Numbered from the stretch's first letter, positions 18,698-27,152 are shown. The stretch: DNA of 64,000 nt from Yeosuana aromativorans (GCF_014646655.1 NZ_BMNR01000001.1:252077-316076); one strand, 5' to 3'. Numbers and translations: made by a program. Notes: generated from the letters alone by a model not told the origin.

Positions 18698-19150
18698 ATG
18701 AAAAAATTAGTATTGGTCATTGCATTATTGACTTTATCATTTATTGACACCAAAGCACAAGTAGAATACAAAGTTATTACCAGCGTAGAATCAATTGTAC
18801 CAAATGGCTTAGGTCGCTCCAGAATTATCAGCGCCAATGAAGACAAAAATTACAAAGATTTTACTTCTACCCAAACCGAAGATGATAATACCCGTAATAA
18901 ATCTGACAGAAGCGAAATACGCGTAAAGGATTTTGATGAAACCAAACTATTGAATTTCTACAATATTGGTGGTATTCGTTTTCAAAACATTGCTGCCAAT
19001 GATGCGGTCATTACTTCAAAAATTAATACTATGATAGAGGAAGGCTGGGAATTGGCTTTTGTGAACAGTGCCGTTGAAAGTGAATGTGGCAAAGGTGATG
19101 GACAAGGCATTTTTATTACCCGTTATATCTTTAAAAGACCTAAACAATAA
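18698..19150 (+). CDS. Small secreted protein of unknown function, DUF4177-like
   Basis: 150 residues with a signal peptide (about 1-20, LVIALLTLSFIDTKAQ). The mature part has a central charged stretch and a C-terminal half, INTMIEEGWELAFVNSAVES then IFITRYIFKRP, resembling the short alpha/beta fold of DUF4177 proteins (helix with GWEL followed by a strand). I do not recognise a function. It stands alone between rsgA (divergent) and the Phe/Tyr operon (convergent, sharing a terminator). Confidence 0.75.
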   Translation: MKKLVLVIALLTLSFIDTKAQVEYKVITSVESIVPNGLGRSRIISANEDKNYKDFTSTQTEDDNTRNKSDRSEIRVKDFDETKLLNFYNIGGIRFQNIAANDAVITSKINTMIEEGWELAFVNSAVESECGKGDGQGIFITRYIFKRPKQ

Positions 19151-19164
19151 TTATAGTCATATTT

Positions 19165-19192
19165 AAAAAGCCCCGCAGATGCGGGGCTTTTT
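19165..19192. terminator. Bidirectional Rho-independent terminator
   Basis: Perfect palindrome AAAAAGCCCCGC (19165-19176), loop AGAT, GCGGGGCTTTTT (19181-19192). GC-rich stem with T runs in both directions, placed between convergent genes, so it serves both the plus-strand small secreted gene and the Phe/Tyr operon. Confidence 0.95.
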
Positions 19193-19196
19193 GTTG

Positions 19197-20279
19197 TTAT
19201 CCATTAATAATCTTTTCTTGATGGTTGATGGATTCTTGATGAATGGCCTTAAACATTTTTAAGATAAATTCTTCACTTAATCCATGATCTTGTCCTTCTA
19301 AAACCATACGCCCTAAAATTTCATTCCAACGTTTCGATTGCAATACGGCCACATTCTTTTGTTTTTTCAAGGATCCAATGCCATCAGCTGCTTTCATACG
19401 TTTTCCAAGCAAACTGATAATTTGATTATCCACCACATCTATTTGCGCTCTCAAATTATCCAAAGACCTGTTATATTCTGCCTCTGCATCAGTTTCTTTT
19501 CTGATTTTTAAATCTTTCATGATTTGTACTAACGTTTGTGGCGTTACTTGCTGTGCAGCATCACTCCATGCGTTATCTGGGTCAAAATGAGTTTCAATCA
19601 TCAAGCCGTCAAAATTCAAATCCAATGCAGTTTGCGATACGTCAAAAATCATATCTCGTCTACCTGTAATATGTGACGGGTCATTAATGATTGGCAAATC
19701 AGGGAACTTGGTTTGTAGCTCAATGGCCATTTGCCACTCTGGGTTATTTCTGTATTTGGTTTTTTCATAAGTTGAAAACCCTCTATGAATAACACCAAGC
19801 TTTTTAATATCGGCCGTTGCCAAACGCTCAATGGCACCTAACCATAATGCCAAATCAGGATTTACAGGGTTTTTAACCAACACAATTTTATCGGTTCCTT
19901 TTAAAGCGTCTGCAATTTCTTGAACAATAAACGGACTTACCGTTGAACGTGCACCTATCCATAATAAATCAACATCGTGTTCCAATGCCAATTTTACATG
20001 GGCTGCATTGGCAACCTCGGTTGCTGTTTTTAATCCGGTTTCTGCCTTAACTTTTTGCAACCATTTTAATCCTAGTGCACCAACACCTTCAAACATGCCT
20101 GGGCGTGTTCTAGGTTTCCAAATACCAGCTCTAAAGTAACTAACATCTGTATCTTTTAATTGGTTTGCAATTTTTAAAACTTGTTCTTCTGTTTCTGCGC
20201 TGCATGGGCCTGCAATTACTAATGGATGTTCTAGTTTTAAATCATCTAACCAGGCTCTTAACTCTTTTTTGTTTTCCAT
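19197..20279 (-). CDS. Bifunctional 3-deoxy-7-phosphoheptulonate synthase / chorismate mutase
   Basis: 360 residues. Residues about 1-262 form a KDO8P-synthase-like DAHP synthase (LVIAGPCSAETEEQ, YFRAGIWKPRTRPG, LVKNPVNPDL, DPSHITGRRD), which makes the first shikimate-pathway intermediate. Residues about 268-355 form an AroQ-type chorismate mutase (NLRAQIDVVDNQIISLLGKR). In characterised fusions of this type the mutase domain gives feedback control by prephenate or tyrosine. It is the last gene of the Phe/Tyr operon, 11 nt after tyrA, and ends at a strong terminator. Confidence 0.95.
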   Translation of the reverse strand: MENKKELRAWLDDLKLEHPLVIAGPCSAETEEQVLKIANQLKDTDVSYFRAGIWKPRTRPGMFEGVGALGLKWLQKVKAETGLKTATEVANAAHVKLALEHDVDLLWIGARSTVSPFIVQEIADALKGTDKIVLVKNPVNPDLALWLGAIERLATADIKKLGVIHRGFSTYEKTKYRNNPEWQMAIELQTKFPDLPIINDPSHITGRRDMIFDVSQTALDLNFDGLMIETHFDPDNAWSDAAQQVTPQTLVQIMKDLKIRKETDAEAEYNRSLDNLRAQIDVVDNQIISLLGKRMKAADGIGSLKKQKNVAVLQSKRWNEILGRMVLEGQDHGLSEEFILKMFKAIHQESINHQEKIING

Positions 20280-20290
20280 AATCTTACTTC

Positions 20291-21142
20291 TTAAGCAATT
20301 CCGTTTAAAATATCTTTTATGTGGTTTGTGTTTTTCATCTCATTGAAAATAGCTTCAAAATCATCTTGTTTCATCAGCTCTTTAAATTGAGTGAGGTTGT
20401 TTATATATTCTTCCAATGTTTCAATAACATTCTCTTTGTTCTGTTTGAAAATGGGTGTCCACATTTCCGGTGAACTTTTTGCCAATCGTACTGTTGATGC
20501 AAATCCACTACCGGCCATGTCAAAAATATCACGTTCATTTTTCTCTTTGTCTATAACTGTCTTACCAAGCATGAATGAACTGATGTGTGATAAATGCGAC
20601 ACATAAGCAATATGTTTGTCATGTGCCTCAGGATTCATATACCTAATACGCATACCAATCTTTTCAAATATCTTCAAAGCTTTTTCCTGAAGCTTGAACG
20701 TTGTTTTCTCTACTTCACAAATAATATTTGTTTTGCCCACAAACAATCCGCTTATAGCAGCACTTGGCCCAGAATATTCGGTTCCGGCTATGGGATGCAT
20801 AGCTAAAAAGTTTCTTCGTTTGGGATGGTTTTCAACCACTTTGCATATTTCCGATTTTGTAGAACCTGCATCTATCACTAAAGCGGAATCCTGTATTTTA
20901 TCTAAAACTGTTGGTAACAACTTAACGGTGGCATCAACAGGAATGGATATGATTACCAAATCAGCTTTATCAACATCATCCAATGTGGCCTTTTTATCAA
21001 TTAAATTAAGCGCTAATGCTTCGTTGAGGGTGGTCTCTTTTCTGCTGATGCCATGAATGACCACATTCGGATCATTCTTTTTAATGTCTATGGCAAGGCT
21101 TCCACCTATCAAACCAACTCCTATGATGTATATATTCTTCAT
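20291..21142 (-). CDS. tyrA: Prephenate dehydrogenase
   Basis: 283 residues. It oxidatively decarboxylates prephenate to 4-hydroxyphenylpyruvate for tyrosine. The Rossmann motif is GVGLIGGSLA at 8-17; AMHPIAGTEYSGPSAA and HDKHIAYVSHLSH are the substrate-binding segments with conserved His. No C-terminal ACT domain is present. Its ATG overlaps the upstream aminotransferase stop by 4 nt. Confidence 0.95.
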   Translation of the reverse strand: MKNIYIIGVGLIGGSLAIDIKKNDPNVVIHGISRKETTLNEALALNLIDKKATLDDVDKADLVIISIPVDATVKLLPTVLDKIQDSALVIDAGSTKSEICKVVENHPKRRNFLAMHPIAGTEYSGPSAAISGLFVGKTNIICEVEKTTFKLQEKALKIFEKIGMRIRYMNPEAHDKHIAYVSHLSHISSFMLGKTVIDKEKNERDIFDMAGSGFASTVRLAKSSPEMWTPIFKQNKENVIETLEEYINNLTQFKELMKQDDFEAIFNEMKNTNHIKDILNGIA

Positions 21143-22284
21143 ATAACTCTAGATAATGCTTCCTCTAAAACATCGGTTGATGCACACAAGGAAAACCTAA
21201 TATAACCCTCACCTTTACTTCCAAAAATAGTTCCAGGCGTAATGAAAATATGATTGTTTTTGAGCACTGAATCTATAAATTCCTCTGATTTTAAATGTGC
21301 CGGCAATTTTGCCCAAACAAACAAACCAGTTGCTTCTTTATCATAACTGCAACCCAAGGCTTCTGCTAATTTCCATACCAAATCCCTTCGTTGTTGATAC
21401 ACGCTATTTAAGGTGCTAAACCACATGCTTGAGCACTTGAGCGCTTCAATAGCACCTTTTTGAATGCCATAAAACATTCCGGAATCCATATTACTTTTTA
21501 CTTTTAAAATATTGCTAATATGTTTGCTATCACCCACAACCATGCCCACTCGCCAACCTGCCATATTAAACGTTTTGCTCAAGGAATTAAGCTCTAGGCA
21601 AACATCTTTGGCTCCTTTTACGCTTAAGATGCTTTTTGGTGAATTGTTCAATATAAAACTGTAAGGATTATCATTTACCACCAATATGTTATGCTTTTTG
21701 GCAAAGGCCACTAATTCTTCAAACAAAAATTTACTGGGCTGTGCACCTGTTGGCATATGCGGATAATTTACCCACATGAGTTTCACCTTGCGTAAGTCCA
21801 TTTTAGACAATGCTTTTAAATCCGGTGCCCAGTTATTGGCTTCATCCAATTCGTAAAAAACAGATTTTGCTCCTACTAATTTGGTGACCGATTCGTAGGT
21901 TGGATATCCAGGATTCGGAATTAACACCGCATCGCCTTCATTTAAGTATGCCATGGAAATATGCATAATACCTTCTTTACTTCCCATTAATGGCAAAATT
22001 TCAGAAGTAGGACTTAAAGGCACTTTAAAATGCTCTTTATAAAATGCTGCCATAGCATCCCTTAGTTCTGGCAAGCCTTGATAGCTCTGGTATTTATGCG
22101 CATTAGGATTTGAAAAACTATTGGCAATGGCATCAATTACCTTTTGCGGCGGTTGCATATCAGGACTTCCAATTCCTAAGTTGATAATGGGTTTCCCGTT
22201 TGCAATAAGCAAATTAACTTCTCGTAATTTTTTCGAGAAATAGTATTCTTCTACCGTATGCAATCTATTAGCTACTTCAATCAT
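21139..22284 (-). CDS. PLP-dependent aminotransferase, probably aromatic amino acid
   Basis: 381 residues, class I/II fold type I aminotransferase. The PLP lysine is in SLSKTFNMAGWRVG; VNYPHMPTGAQ and VVNDNPYSFI carry the cofactor-binding Asn and Asp. Its place between pheA and tyrA, with 4-nt overlaps on both sides, argues that it transaminates phenylpyruvate and 4-hydroxyphenylpyruvate, completing Phe and Tyr synthesis. Relatives are often annotated as aspartate or methionine aminotransferases, so specificity is an inference from context. Confidence 0.9.
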   Translation of the reverse strand: MIEVANRLHTVEEYYFSKKLREVNLLIANGKPIINLGIGSPDMQPPQKVIDAIANSFSNPNAHKYQSYQGLPELRDAMAAFYKEHFKVPLSPTSEILPLMGSKEGIMHISMAYLNEGDAVLIPNPGYPTYESVTKLVGAKSVFYELDEANNWAPDLKALSKMDLRKVKLMWVNYPHMPTGAQPSKFLFEELVAFAKKHNILVVNDNPYSFILNNSPKSILSVKGAKDVCLELNSLSKTFNMAGWRVGMVVGDSKHISNILKVKSNMDSGMFYGIQKGAIEALKCSSMWFSTLNSVYQQRRDLVWKLAEALGCSYDKEATGLFVWAKLPAHLKSEEFIDSVLKNNHIFITPGTIFGSKGEGYIRFSLCASTDVLEEALSRVI

Positions 22285-23108
22285 AACTTTGCATTTTTGT
22301 ATTCGCCTAAAATTTTCAAACCTTGGGTCATAATATTTAAAATAGACTTTGCCTTGGCAAAATCTTGATACGTTTCAAAAGTCACATCCACAAAAAAGGC
22401 ATATTTCCAAGGTGTCTCAATGATTGGCAACGATTGTATTTTGGTTAAATTCAATTTGCAATCACTCATTACATTCAGCACCGTTGCTAAACTTCCCCGT
22501 TTGTGATCGGCTACAAATTTCAATGACGCCTTATTGATCTCTGCTTCTGGATATTCTGAATTGGTGCGCTTTACAACCACAAACCGTGTTTCGTTGTGTT
22601 TGATGGATTGAATACTATGGGCTAGAATATCCAACTCAAAGATTTCAGCTGCATAGGCACTGGCTATGGCACCAATATGTTTTAATTGATTGTTGTGAAT
22701 ACGCTCAGCAACCTCTGCAGTATCTTTATCCTCAACCAATTTAATATGTGGATAGTCTTTAAAAAACTCCTTACATTGCAACAAGGCCATCGGGTGCGAA
22801 TACACTTCTTGGATATCTTCAATGGTCTGGTTTGGCAAGGCCATCAAACAATGTTGGATATCTAAATAATGTTCTCCAACAATATGCAAATTATGGTTGT
22901 CTATCAAGGCATAATTTGGAATGATAGAGCCTGCAATGGAGTTTTCCAAGGCCATAATTACGGCATCACTTTCTTTGCTTATTAAGGATTCAACCACTCT
23001 GTCAAATGTCAAACATTCTATGACATCAACAGGTTTTTCAAAAAATTGCTGCGACACAATATGATGAAACGATCCTTTTATTCCTTGTATGGCTACTGTA
23101 TGTATCAT
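22281..23108 (-). CDS. pheA: Prephenate dehydratase
   Basis: 275 residues. It converts prephenate to phenylpyruvate. The dehydratase domain (about 1-180) begins VAIQGIKGSFHH and contains the catalytic-region NETRFVVV; an ACT domain (about 190-270, SLKFVADHKRGSLATVLNVM and IQSLPI) suggests feedback inhibition by phenylalanine. There is no fused chorismate mutase; that activity is on the DAHP synthase. It is the first structural gene of the operon and starts only 2 nt after the T-tract of an attenuator terminator, downstream of an aromatic leader peptide. Confidence 0.95.
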   Translation of the reverse strand: MIHTVAIQGIKGSFHHIVSQQFFEKPVDVIECLTFDRVVESLISKESDAVIMALENSIAGSIIPNYALIDNHNLHIVGEHYLDIQHCLMALPNQTIEDIQEVYSHPMALLQCKEFFKDYPHIKLVEDKDTAEVAERIHNNQLKHIGAIASAYAAEIFELDILAHSIQSIKHNETRFVVVKRTNSEYPEAEINKASLKFVADHKRGSLATVLNVMSDCKLNLTKIQSLPIIETPWKYAFFVDVTFETYQDFAKAKSILNIMTQGLKILGEYKNAKL

Positions 23109-23110
23109 AT

Positions 23111-23139
23111 AAAAAAAGTCCCGATTTCCATCGAGACTT
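23111..23139 (-). terminator. Attenuator terminator of the Phe/Tyr operon
   Basis: In the minus-strand RNA, AGUCUCGAU (23138 to 23130) pairs with AUCGGGACU (23125 to 23117) over 9 bp with one G-U pair and a 4-nt loop, followed by a run of U ending at 23111. It stands between the leader peptide and pheA. Its 5' arm is also complementary to 23184-23177 inside the leader-peptide coding region, giving an alternative antiterminator. Confidence 0.85.
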
Positions 23140-23163
23140 ATACTTAAATTTATTTTCTATAAA

Positions 23164-23247
23164 TTACACATACAACGTCTCGATCTCTTTGCTAAAAAAG
23201 AAATAAAACCAGTTGCTAAAATATGTGTAACCTACTGTTGTCTTCAT
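23164..23247 (-). CDS. Aromatic leader peptide of the Phe/Tyr operon (27 aa)
   Basis: An ATG-to-TAA frame of 27 codons. Ten residues are aromatic: Phe at 10, 14, 16, 17 and 18, Tyr at 7, 9, 15 and 26, Trp at 13; the core is YTYFSNWFYFFF. The stop is 24 nt before the terminator 5' arm. Codons 22-24 hold an 8-nt segment (23184-23177) perfectly complementary to that arm (23137-23130). This is the classical attenuation layout: ribosome stalling at Phe/Tyr codons would leave the segment free to form the antiterminator, and free passage would allow the terminator. A near-consensus promoter lies just upstream. The peptide itself is presumably only a sensor. Confidence 0.85.
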   Translation of the reverse strand: MKTTVGYTYFSNWFYFFFSKEIETLYV

Positions 23248-23257
23248 AATTATGCGG

Positions 23258-23286
23258 CTAAAGTAATTATTATTTTCTCAAATCAA
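23258..23286 (-). promoter_or_regulatory. Probable promoter of the Phe/Tyr operon leader
   Basis: On the minus strand, TTG at 23286-23284, an 18-nt spacer, then TACTTTAG at 23265-23258 (one mismatch to TAnnTTTG). Start of transcription would fall about 10 nt before the leader-peptide ATG at 23247. Confidence 0.5.
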
Positions 23287-23312
23287 AATTGTAAAAACAT
23301 TTTTTTACAATT
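23287..23312. repeat. Perfect AT-rich palindrome in the pheA-gldA divergent region
   Basis: Arms AATTGTAAAAA (23287-23297) and TTTTTACAATT (23302-23312), 4-nt loop. It abuts the -33 element of the Phe/Tyr promoter and lies about 55 nt upstream of the gldA -7 candidate. It could be an operator or an early terminator-like hairpin; no protein can be named. Confidence 0.5.
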
Positions 23313-23367
23313 TATTTAAAAGTTTTAAAGATTTTAACGCAAAGCTTCAAATAAATTATATAATCAT

Positions 23368-23375
23368 TATTTTTG
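23368..23375 (+). promoter_or_regulatory. Candidate -7 element of the gldA promoter
   Basis: TATTTTTG fits TAnnTTTG and stands 17 nt before the gldA ATG. At the right -33 distance there is TTC instead of TTG, so the match is partial. Confidence 0.4.
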
Positions 23376-23391
23376 AACAAAGAATTTTAAT

Positions 23392-24288
23392 ATGTCAATA
23401 GAGGTAACAGGCGTTTCAAAATTTTACGGAACACAAAAAGCGCTCAACAAGGTGTCTTTTCATGTTTCAAAACCAGAAATTGTTGGGTTTTTAGGTCCTA
23501 ACGGAGCGGGAAAATCAACTATGATGAAAATTTTGACCACTTATATTGCTGCTTCTGAAGGAGTTATTAAAGTCAATACATTTGATGTTAATGAAGACCC
23601 CATAAACGTTCAAAAAAGTGTAGGGTATTTACCAGAGAACAATCCGTTATATTTAGAGATGTACGTTAAAGAATATTTAAGCTTTAACGCCCAAATATTC
23701 AAAATAGGCAAACAACGCATTGATGAAGTAATTGAGCTTACGGGATTAACCCCCGAAGCTCATAAAAAAATAGGCCAGCTCTCAAAAGGATACAGACAAC
23801 GTGTAGGATTGGCCAATGCGTTATTGCATGACCCAGACGTGTTGATTCTTGACGAACCCACAACAGGTTTAGACCCCAACCAATTGGTTGATATTAGGAA
23901 CTTGATAAAAACCATTGGACAGACAAAAACGGTGTTTTTATCCACACACATTATGCAAGAGGTTGAGGCTATGTGCGACCGTGTTATTGTAATCAATAAA
24001 GGTGAAATTGTGGCCGACAAAAAACTGGAAGAACTAAGAGACGGTAAGGAACAAACGGTTATTGTTGAATTTGATTATCGCGTTGAAGATGCCTTTTTAA
24101 AGGATTTACCTAAAGTTAGTACCGTGGTAAACACACATGGTTTTGTATATGAAATCACGTTTAAAACCTCTGAAGATATGCGCCCTAAGGTTTTTGATTT
24201 TGCCTATGATAACCAACTTAAGATTTTGCAATTAAACCAAAAGAATGCAAGTTTGGAAAGTTTGTTTAGGGAGTTGACCAGTAATTAA
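23392..24288 (+). CDS. gldA: Gliding-motility ABC transporter ATP-binding subunit GldA
   Basis: 298 residues. Walker A GPNGAGKST at 35-43, ABC signature LSKGYRQR at 131-138, Walker B VLILDEP at 151-157, H-loop in FLSTHIMQEV. The start MSIEVTGVSKFYGTQKAL and the C-terminal extension match flavobacterial GldA. In Flavobacterium, GldA works with membrane subunits GldF and GldG in an exporter required for gliding in F. johnsoniae; those genes are not here. Its 3' end overlaps the convergent GIN-domain gene by 4 nt. A generic ABC-2 exporter ATPase is the alternative. Confidence 0.88.
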   Translation: MSIEVTGVSKFYGTQKALNKVSFHVSKPEIVGFLGPNGAGKSTMMKILTTYIAASEGVIKVNTFDVNEDPINVQKSVGYLPENNPLYLEMYVKEYLSFNAQIFKIGKQRIDEVIELTGLTPEAHKKIGQLSKGYRQRVGLANALLHDPDVLILDEPTTGLDPNQLVDIRNLIKTIGQTKTVFLSTHIMQEVEAMCDRVIVINKGEIVADKKLEELRDGKEQTVIVEFDYRVEDAFLKDLPKVSTVVNTHGFVYEITFKTSEDMRPKVFDFAYDNQLKILQLNQKNASLESLFRELTSN

Positions 24289-25034
24289 TTCTCAAAAATA
24301 AGGCGTCCTTTGTATTGTTGTTCAACATTAACAATTGGTGGATGGTTGACACAAATCACATTGCCTGTGCCAGAAATTTTACCGGTTATTTCTTGAATGG
24401 GATTGAGTATCATATCGTTTGAACTTCTGTTCCAAATAGTCACTTTTTGGGCAACCAAATTTCTGCCTTCAAACCTGGAATCGCCAGATGCAAATGTAAC
24501 ATTTAAGTTTGTTGTACTTCCAGAAACATAACAATTGGATAGATTGTTAAACACAACCCTAAAACTTGTGTTATTAATCTGAAGCCTAAAATTTCCAACG
24601 GAAAAGGTATCTGGTGCGTTATAATCTTCCGATAAAATGGTCAAACTTGGATAGGTCAATACCCCATCGGAACTGATATCATATTGTGTAGAACTTCGTA
24701 TTTCCGTAATATTTGGCGAAGTGACATAGACTTTGGTAACGCCATAATCACGCACAAAATTACAGTTGTTGTTATCGCTTAAAATCAATTTACCATCAAG
24801 CACAACGGCTTCCACATCATTCAATAAGTTTTTACCAGTTTCAATGACCACTTTTTGCTCTGCCCCTTCTTTAACTATCAACTCCACATCACGATTGACC
24901 AATATTTTATCAAAGGCATCCAAAGAAACTTCTTCTTGCACAACAGCCCCTGTTGTTTGAAAACAATCACTGGCGTTTTCACTGTTACAGGAAGCCAGCA
25001 AAACCATACATACAATGTAAATTAATTTTCTCAT
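24285..25034 (-). CDS. Head GIN domain (DUF2807) lipoprotein
   Basis: 249 residues. Lipoprotein signal with lipobox VLLASC near residues 11-16. The mature region is a repetitive right-handed beta structure typical of DUF2807/head-GIN proteins: FDKILVNRDVELIVKEG, VVIETGKNLL, KLILSDNN and later short strands. Such proteins are common in Bacteroidetes envelopes, function unknown. Its start overlaps the stop of the upstream PagL-like gene by 4 nt, so the two are co-expressed. Confidence 0.85.
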   Translation of the reverse strand: MRKLIYIVCMVLLASCNSENASDCFQTTGAVVQEEVSLDAFDKILVNRDVELIVKEGAEQKVVIETGKNLLNDVEAVVLDGKLILSDNNNCNFVRDYGVTKVYVTSPNITEIRSSTQYDISSDGVLTYPSLTILSEDYNAPDTFSVGNFRLQINNTSFRVVFNNLSNCYVSGSTTNLNVTFASGDSRFEGRNLVAQKVTIWNRSSNDMILNPIQEITGKISGTGNVICVNHPPIVNVEQQYKGRLIFEN

Positions 25035-26131
25035 AACCTCACTCCTATTCCAAATTCAACCGCTTCGGCCTTGGCTGCATGTGCTTTTAAAGTCAACGCA
25101 CCAAACCATTTTGTTCCAAAATAACGTTTCAATCCAACTCTTATATAGGTTCGTCCTTCAAAATCAAACGGATAATATACATAATACCCTAATTGGGTTA
25201 CCAATGACAATCTATTGACAAACAACTCATGTCCCACAAACATTCCAACACGTTTATAGTCTTCATCCCCAGTAACAGGTTCTTCAGGAAATGCAACCGA
25301 ACGATAATAAATATATTCCTTTAAAAAGTTTGAGAAAAACACATCGGCTCCAAACTGCAAGGCACTTTTTTGATTGATGCGCTTATCGGCATAGGCCGAC
25401 ACAATATAAAACGGAAACTGGCCGCTGCCTATCACGTCACTTTCATTGATACCACTTCTAAAAACAAGATTATATTTAATAGGTTCTGTGAATTTTGTGT
25501 TCAGTTCCGTGCTATCTGGCACCATATAATTGGGTGCTTCAGCATCTAAATTGTAGTTAACACCAATATTTAAGGTTATGGAATTAATGCTGGTATTAGG
25601 GGCCTTAACATTGGCATTGGAATAATGAATCATTGAAAGACCGGCCTGTAGCCCAAATTGGTCAATAATGCGTTCCTTTTTATAATTTAGCATCACGAAG
25701 GTACTGCTCATAATTCTGGAACCAAAGGCATTGTTCCGGTAGTTGGTTTCCTTGTCATACGGATTGGTAGTTAAGGCCAAACCCTGACCAATACGAAACA
25801 TGAGATTGCGTTTTAAAAAGTAAAAGTTATAATGGGCATACAAGGAATAATTGTTGCCCAACACATCATTTTTTAAATTTTGGTAAATAAATAAAAACCC
25901 ATAATCTGGATAATTATAGCGTTGTTCCCAATCTTCCAGTCCATAGGTTTTGTTGTTCCAACTTAAAATAACACCTTCGGGATGTCCCTTTATCAAGTGA
26001 AGAATATCATTGTTGTGTAAGGCGATGTTTCCTTTAAAATAGTTGACATCTATATAAGAAGACCGTTTGTTTTCCTGAGAAAATATTAGACTGTAACAAA
26101 CACAAAAAAGAACACTAAAAAATAATCTCAT
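25031..26131 (-). CDS. Acyloxyacyl hydrolase / PagL-like lipid A deacylase family outer-membrane protein
   Basis: 366 residues with a signal peptide (about 1-18, ending IFSQ) and alternating beta-barrel strands. The segment IHYSNANVKAPNTSINS resembles the active-site region of PagL lipid A 3-O-deacylases, in which a His-x-Ser pair is catalytic, and NNAFGSRI-like and GLQAGLSM strands surround it. It probably removes an acyl chain from lipid A in the outer membrane. Two rounds of barrel (the protein is about twice PagL size) make the C-terminal half unexplained. Followed by the GIN-domain lipoprotein with a 4-nt overlap. Confidence 0.75.
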   Translation of the reverse strand: MRLFFSVLFCVCYSLIFSQENKRSSYIDVNYFKGNIALHNNDILHLIKGHPEGVILSWNNKTYGLEDWEQRYNYPDYGFLFIYQNLKNDVLGNNYSLYAHYNFYFLKRNLMFRIGQGLALTTNPYDKETNYRNNAFGSRIMSSTFVMLNYKKERIIDQFGLQAGLSMIHYSNANVKAPNTSINSITLNIGVNYNLDAEAPNYMVPDSTELNTKFTEPIKYNLVFRSGINESDVIGSGQFPFYIVSAYADKRINQKSALQFGADVFFSNFLKEYIYYRSVAFPEEPVTGDEDYKRVGMFVGHELFVNRLSLVTQLGYYVYYPFDFEGRTYIRVGLKRYFGTKWFGALTLKAHAAKAEAVEFGIGVRL

Positions 26132-26165
26132 TTATAGATTTTATGCCACAAAAATAACAGAATAT

Positions 26166-27122
26166 TTAAAACAACTGTGATGCAATGGCCTTTATATTAT
26201 CACTCTTGCCCATAGAATAGTAATGCAAGACCGGAACACCTGCGGCTTTTAGTTCTTTTGATTGCTGAACGGCAAACTCAATGCCTACTTGTCTTACAGC
26301 GTTATTATCCTTACAAGCTTCAACAGCATCAACCAGCTCTTGGGGTAAATCTATTTTAAATACCTGTGGCAAGATTTGCAAATGGCGCTTAACGGCAATG
26401 GGCTTGATACCCGGTATTATTGGTACCGTAATGCCCATTTCCCTAGCTTTGTCAACAAATTCAAAATATTTTTTATTATCAAAAAACATCTGTGTTACCA
26501 CATAGTCTGCGCCAGCGTCCACTTTATCTTTTAAGCGTTTTAAATCACTTGCCAAAGAAGGCGCTTCCATGTGTTTTTCAGGATAGCCGGCCACACCAAT
26601 ACAAAAATCAGCGTTTTGTTCTACCAAAACATTATCATGAAGGTATTTTCCCTTGTTTAAATCAGTTATCTGGGCCACCAATTCACTGGCAAAGGCATTA
26701 CCACCTTCGGCCGGTTTAAAATAGGGTTCATCTTTCATGGAATCGCCACGCAAGGCCATCACGTTATCAATGCCCAAATAATGGCAATCCACCAGAACAT
26801 ATTCAGTTTCTTCTCTTGTAAAGCCGCCACATAGTAAATGCGGAATAGCATCAACACCATACTTATGCATAATTGAGGCACAAATACCAACTGTTCCAGG
26901 ACGCATTCTTGTCATACGTTTTTCCAAAAGGCCATTACCTTTATCAATATACACATATTCCTCTCTTGAGGTTGTCACATCAATAAAGGGAGGATTAAAC
27001 TCCATTAATGGGTCTATATTGTTGTATAAGTCCTGAATGCTTTTTCCCTTTTGCGGTGGAATGACCTCAAAAGAAAATAACGTGTTTCCGTTAGCTTTTT
27101 TTATGTGTTCTGTTACTTTCAT
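26166..27122 (-). CDS. metF: 5,10-methylenetetrahydrofolate reductase
   Basis: 318 residues. It reduces methylene-THF to methyl-THF for MetH. Segments: LFSFEVIPPQKGKS (with the catalytic Glu), DVTTSRE, LRGDSMKDEP, CIGVAGYPEKH, VTQMFFDNKKYF and PIIPGIKPI, all typical of the FAD TIM barrel. It lies downstream of metH on the same strand, separated by a small hypothetical gene and a 40-codon membrane ORF; it may be in the same SAM-controlled transcript or have its own promoter. Confidence 0.95.
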   Translation of the reverse strand: MKVTEHIKKANGNTLFSFEVIPPQKGKSIQDLYNNIDPLMEFNPPFIDVTTSREEYVYIDKGNGLLEKRMTRMRPGTVGICASIMHKYGVDAIPHLLCGGFTREETEYVLVDCHYLGIDNVMALRGDSMKDEPYFKPAEGGNAFASELVAQITDLNKGKYLHDNVLVEQNADFCIGVAGYPEKHMEAPSLASDLKRLKDKVDAGADYVVTQMFFDNKKYFEFVDKAREMGITVPIIPGIKPIAVKRHLQILPQVFKIDLPQELVDAVEACKDNNAVRQVGIEFAVQQSKELKAAGVPVLHYYSMGKSDNIKAIASQLF

Positions 27123-27152
27123 TTATGCTTAATTTCTCTGCACACTCTTATT

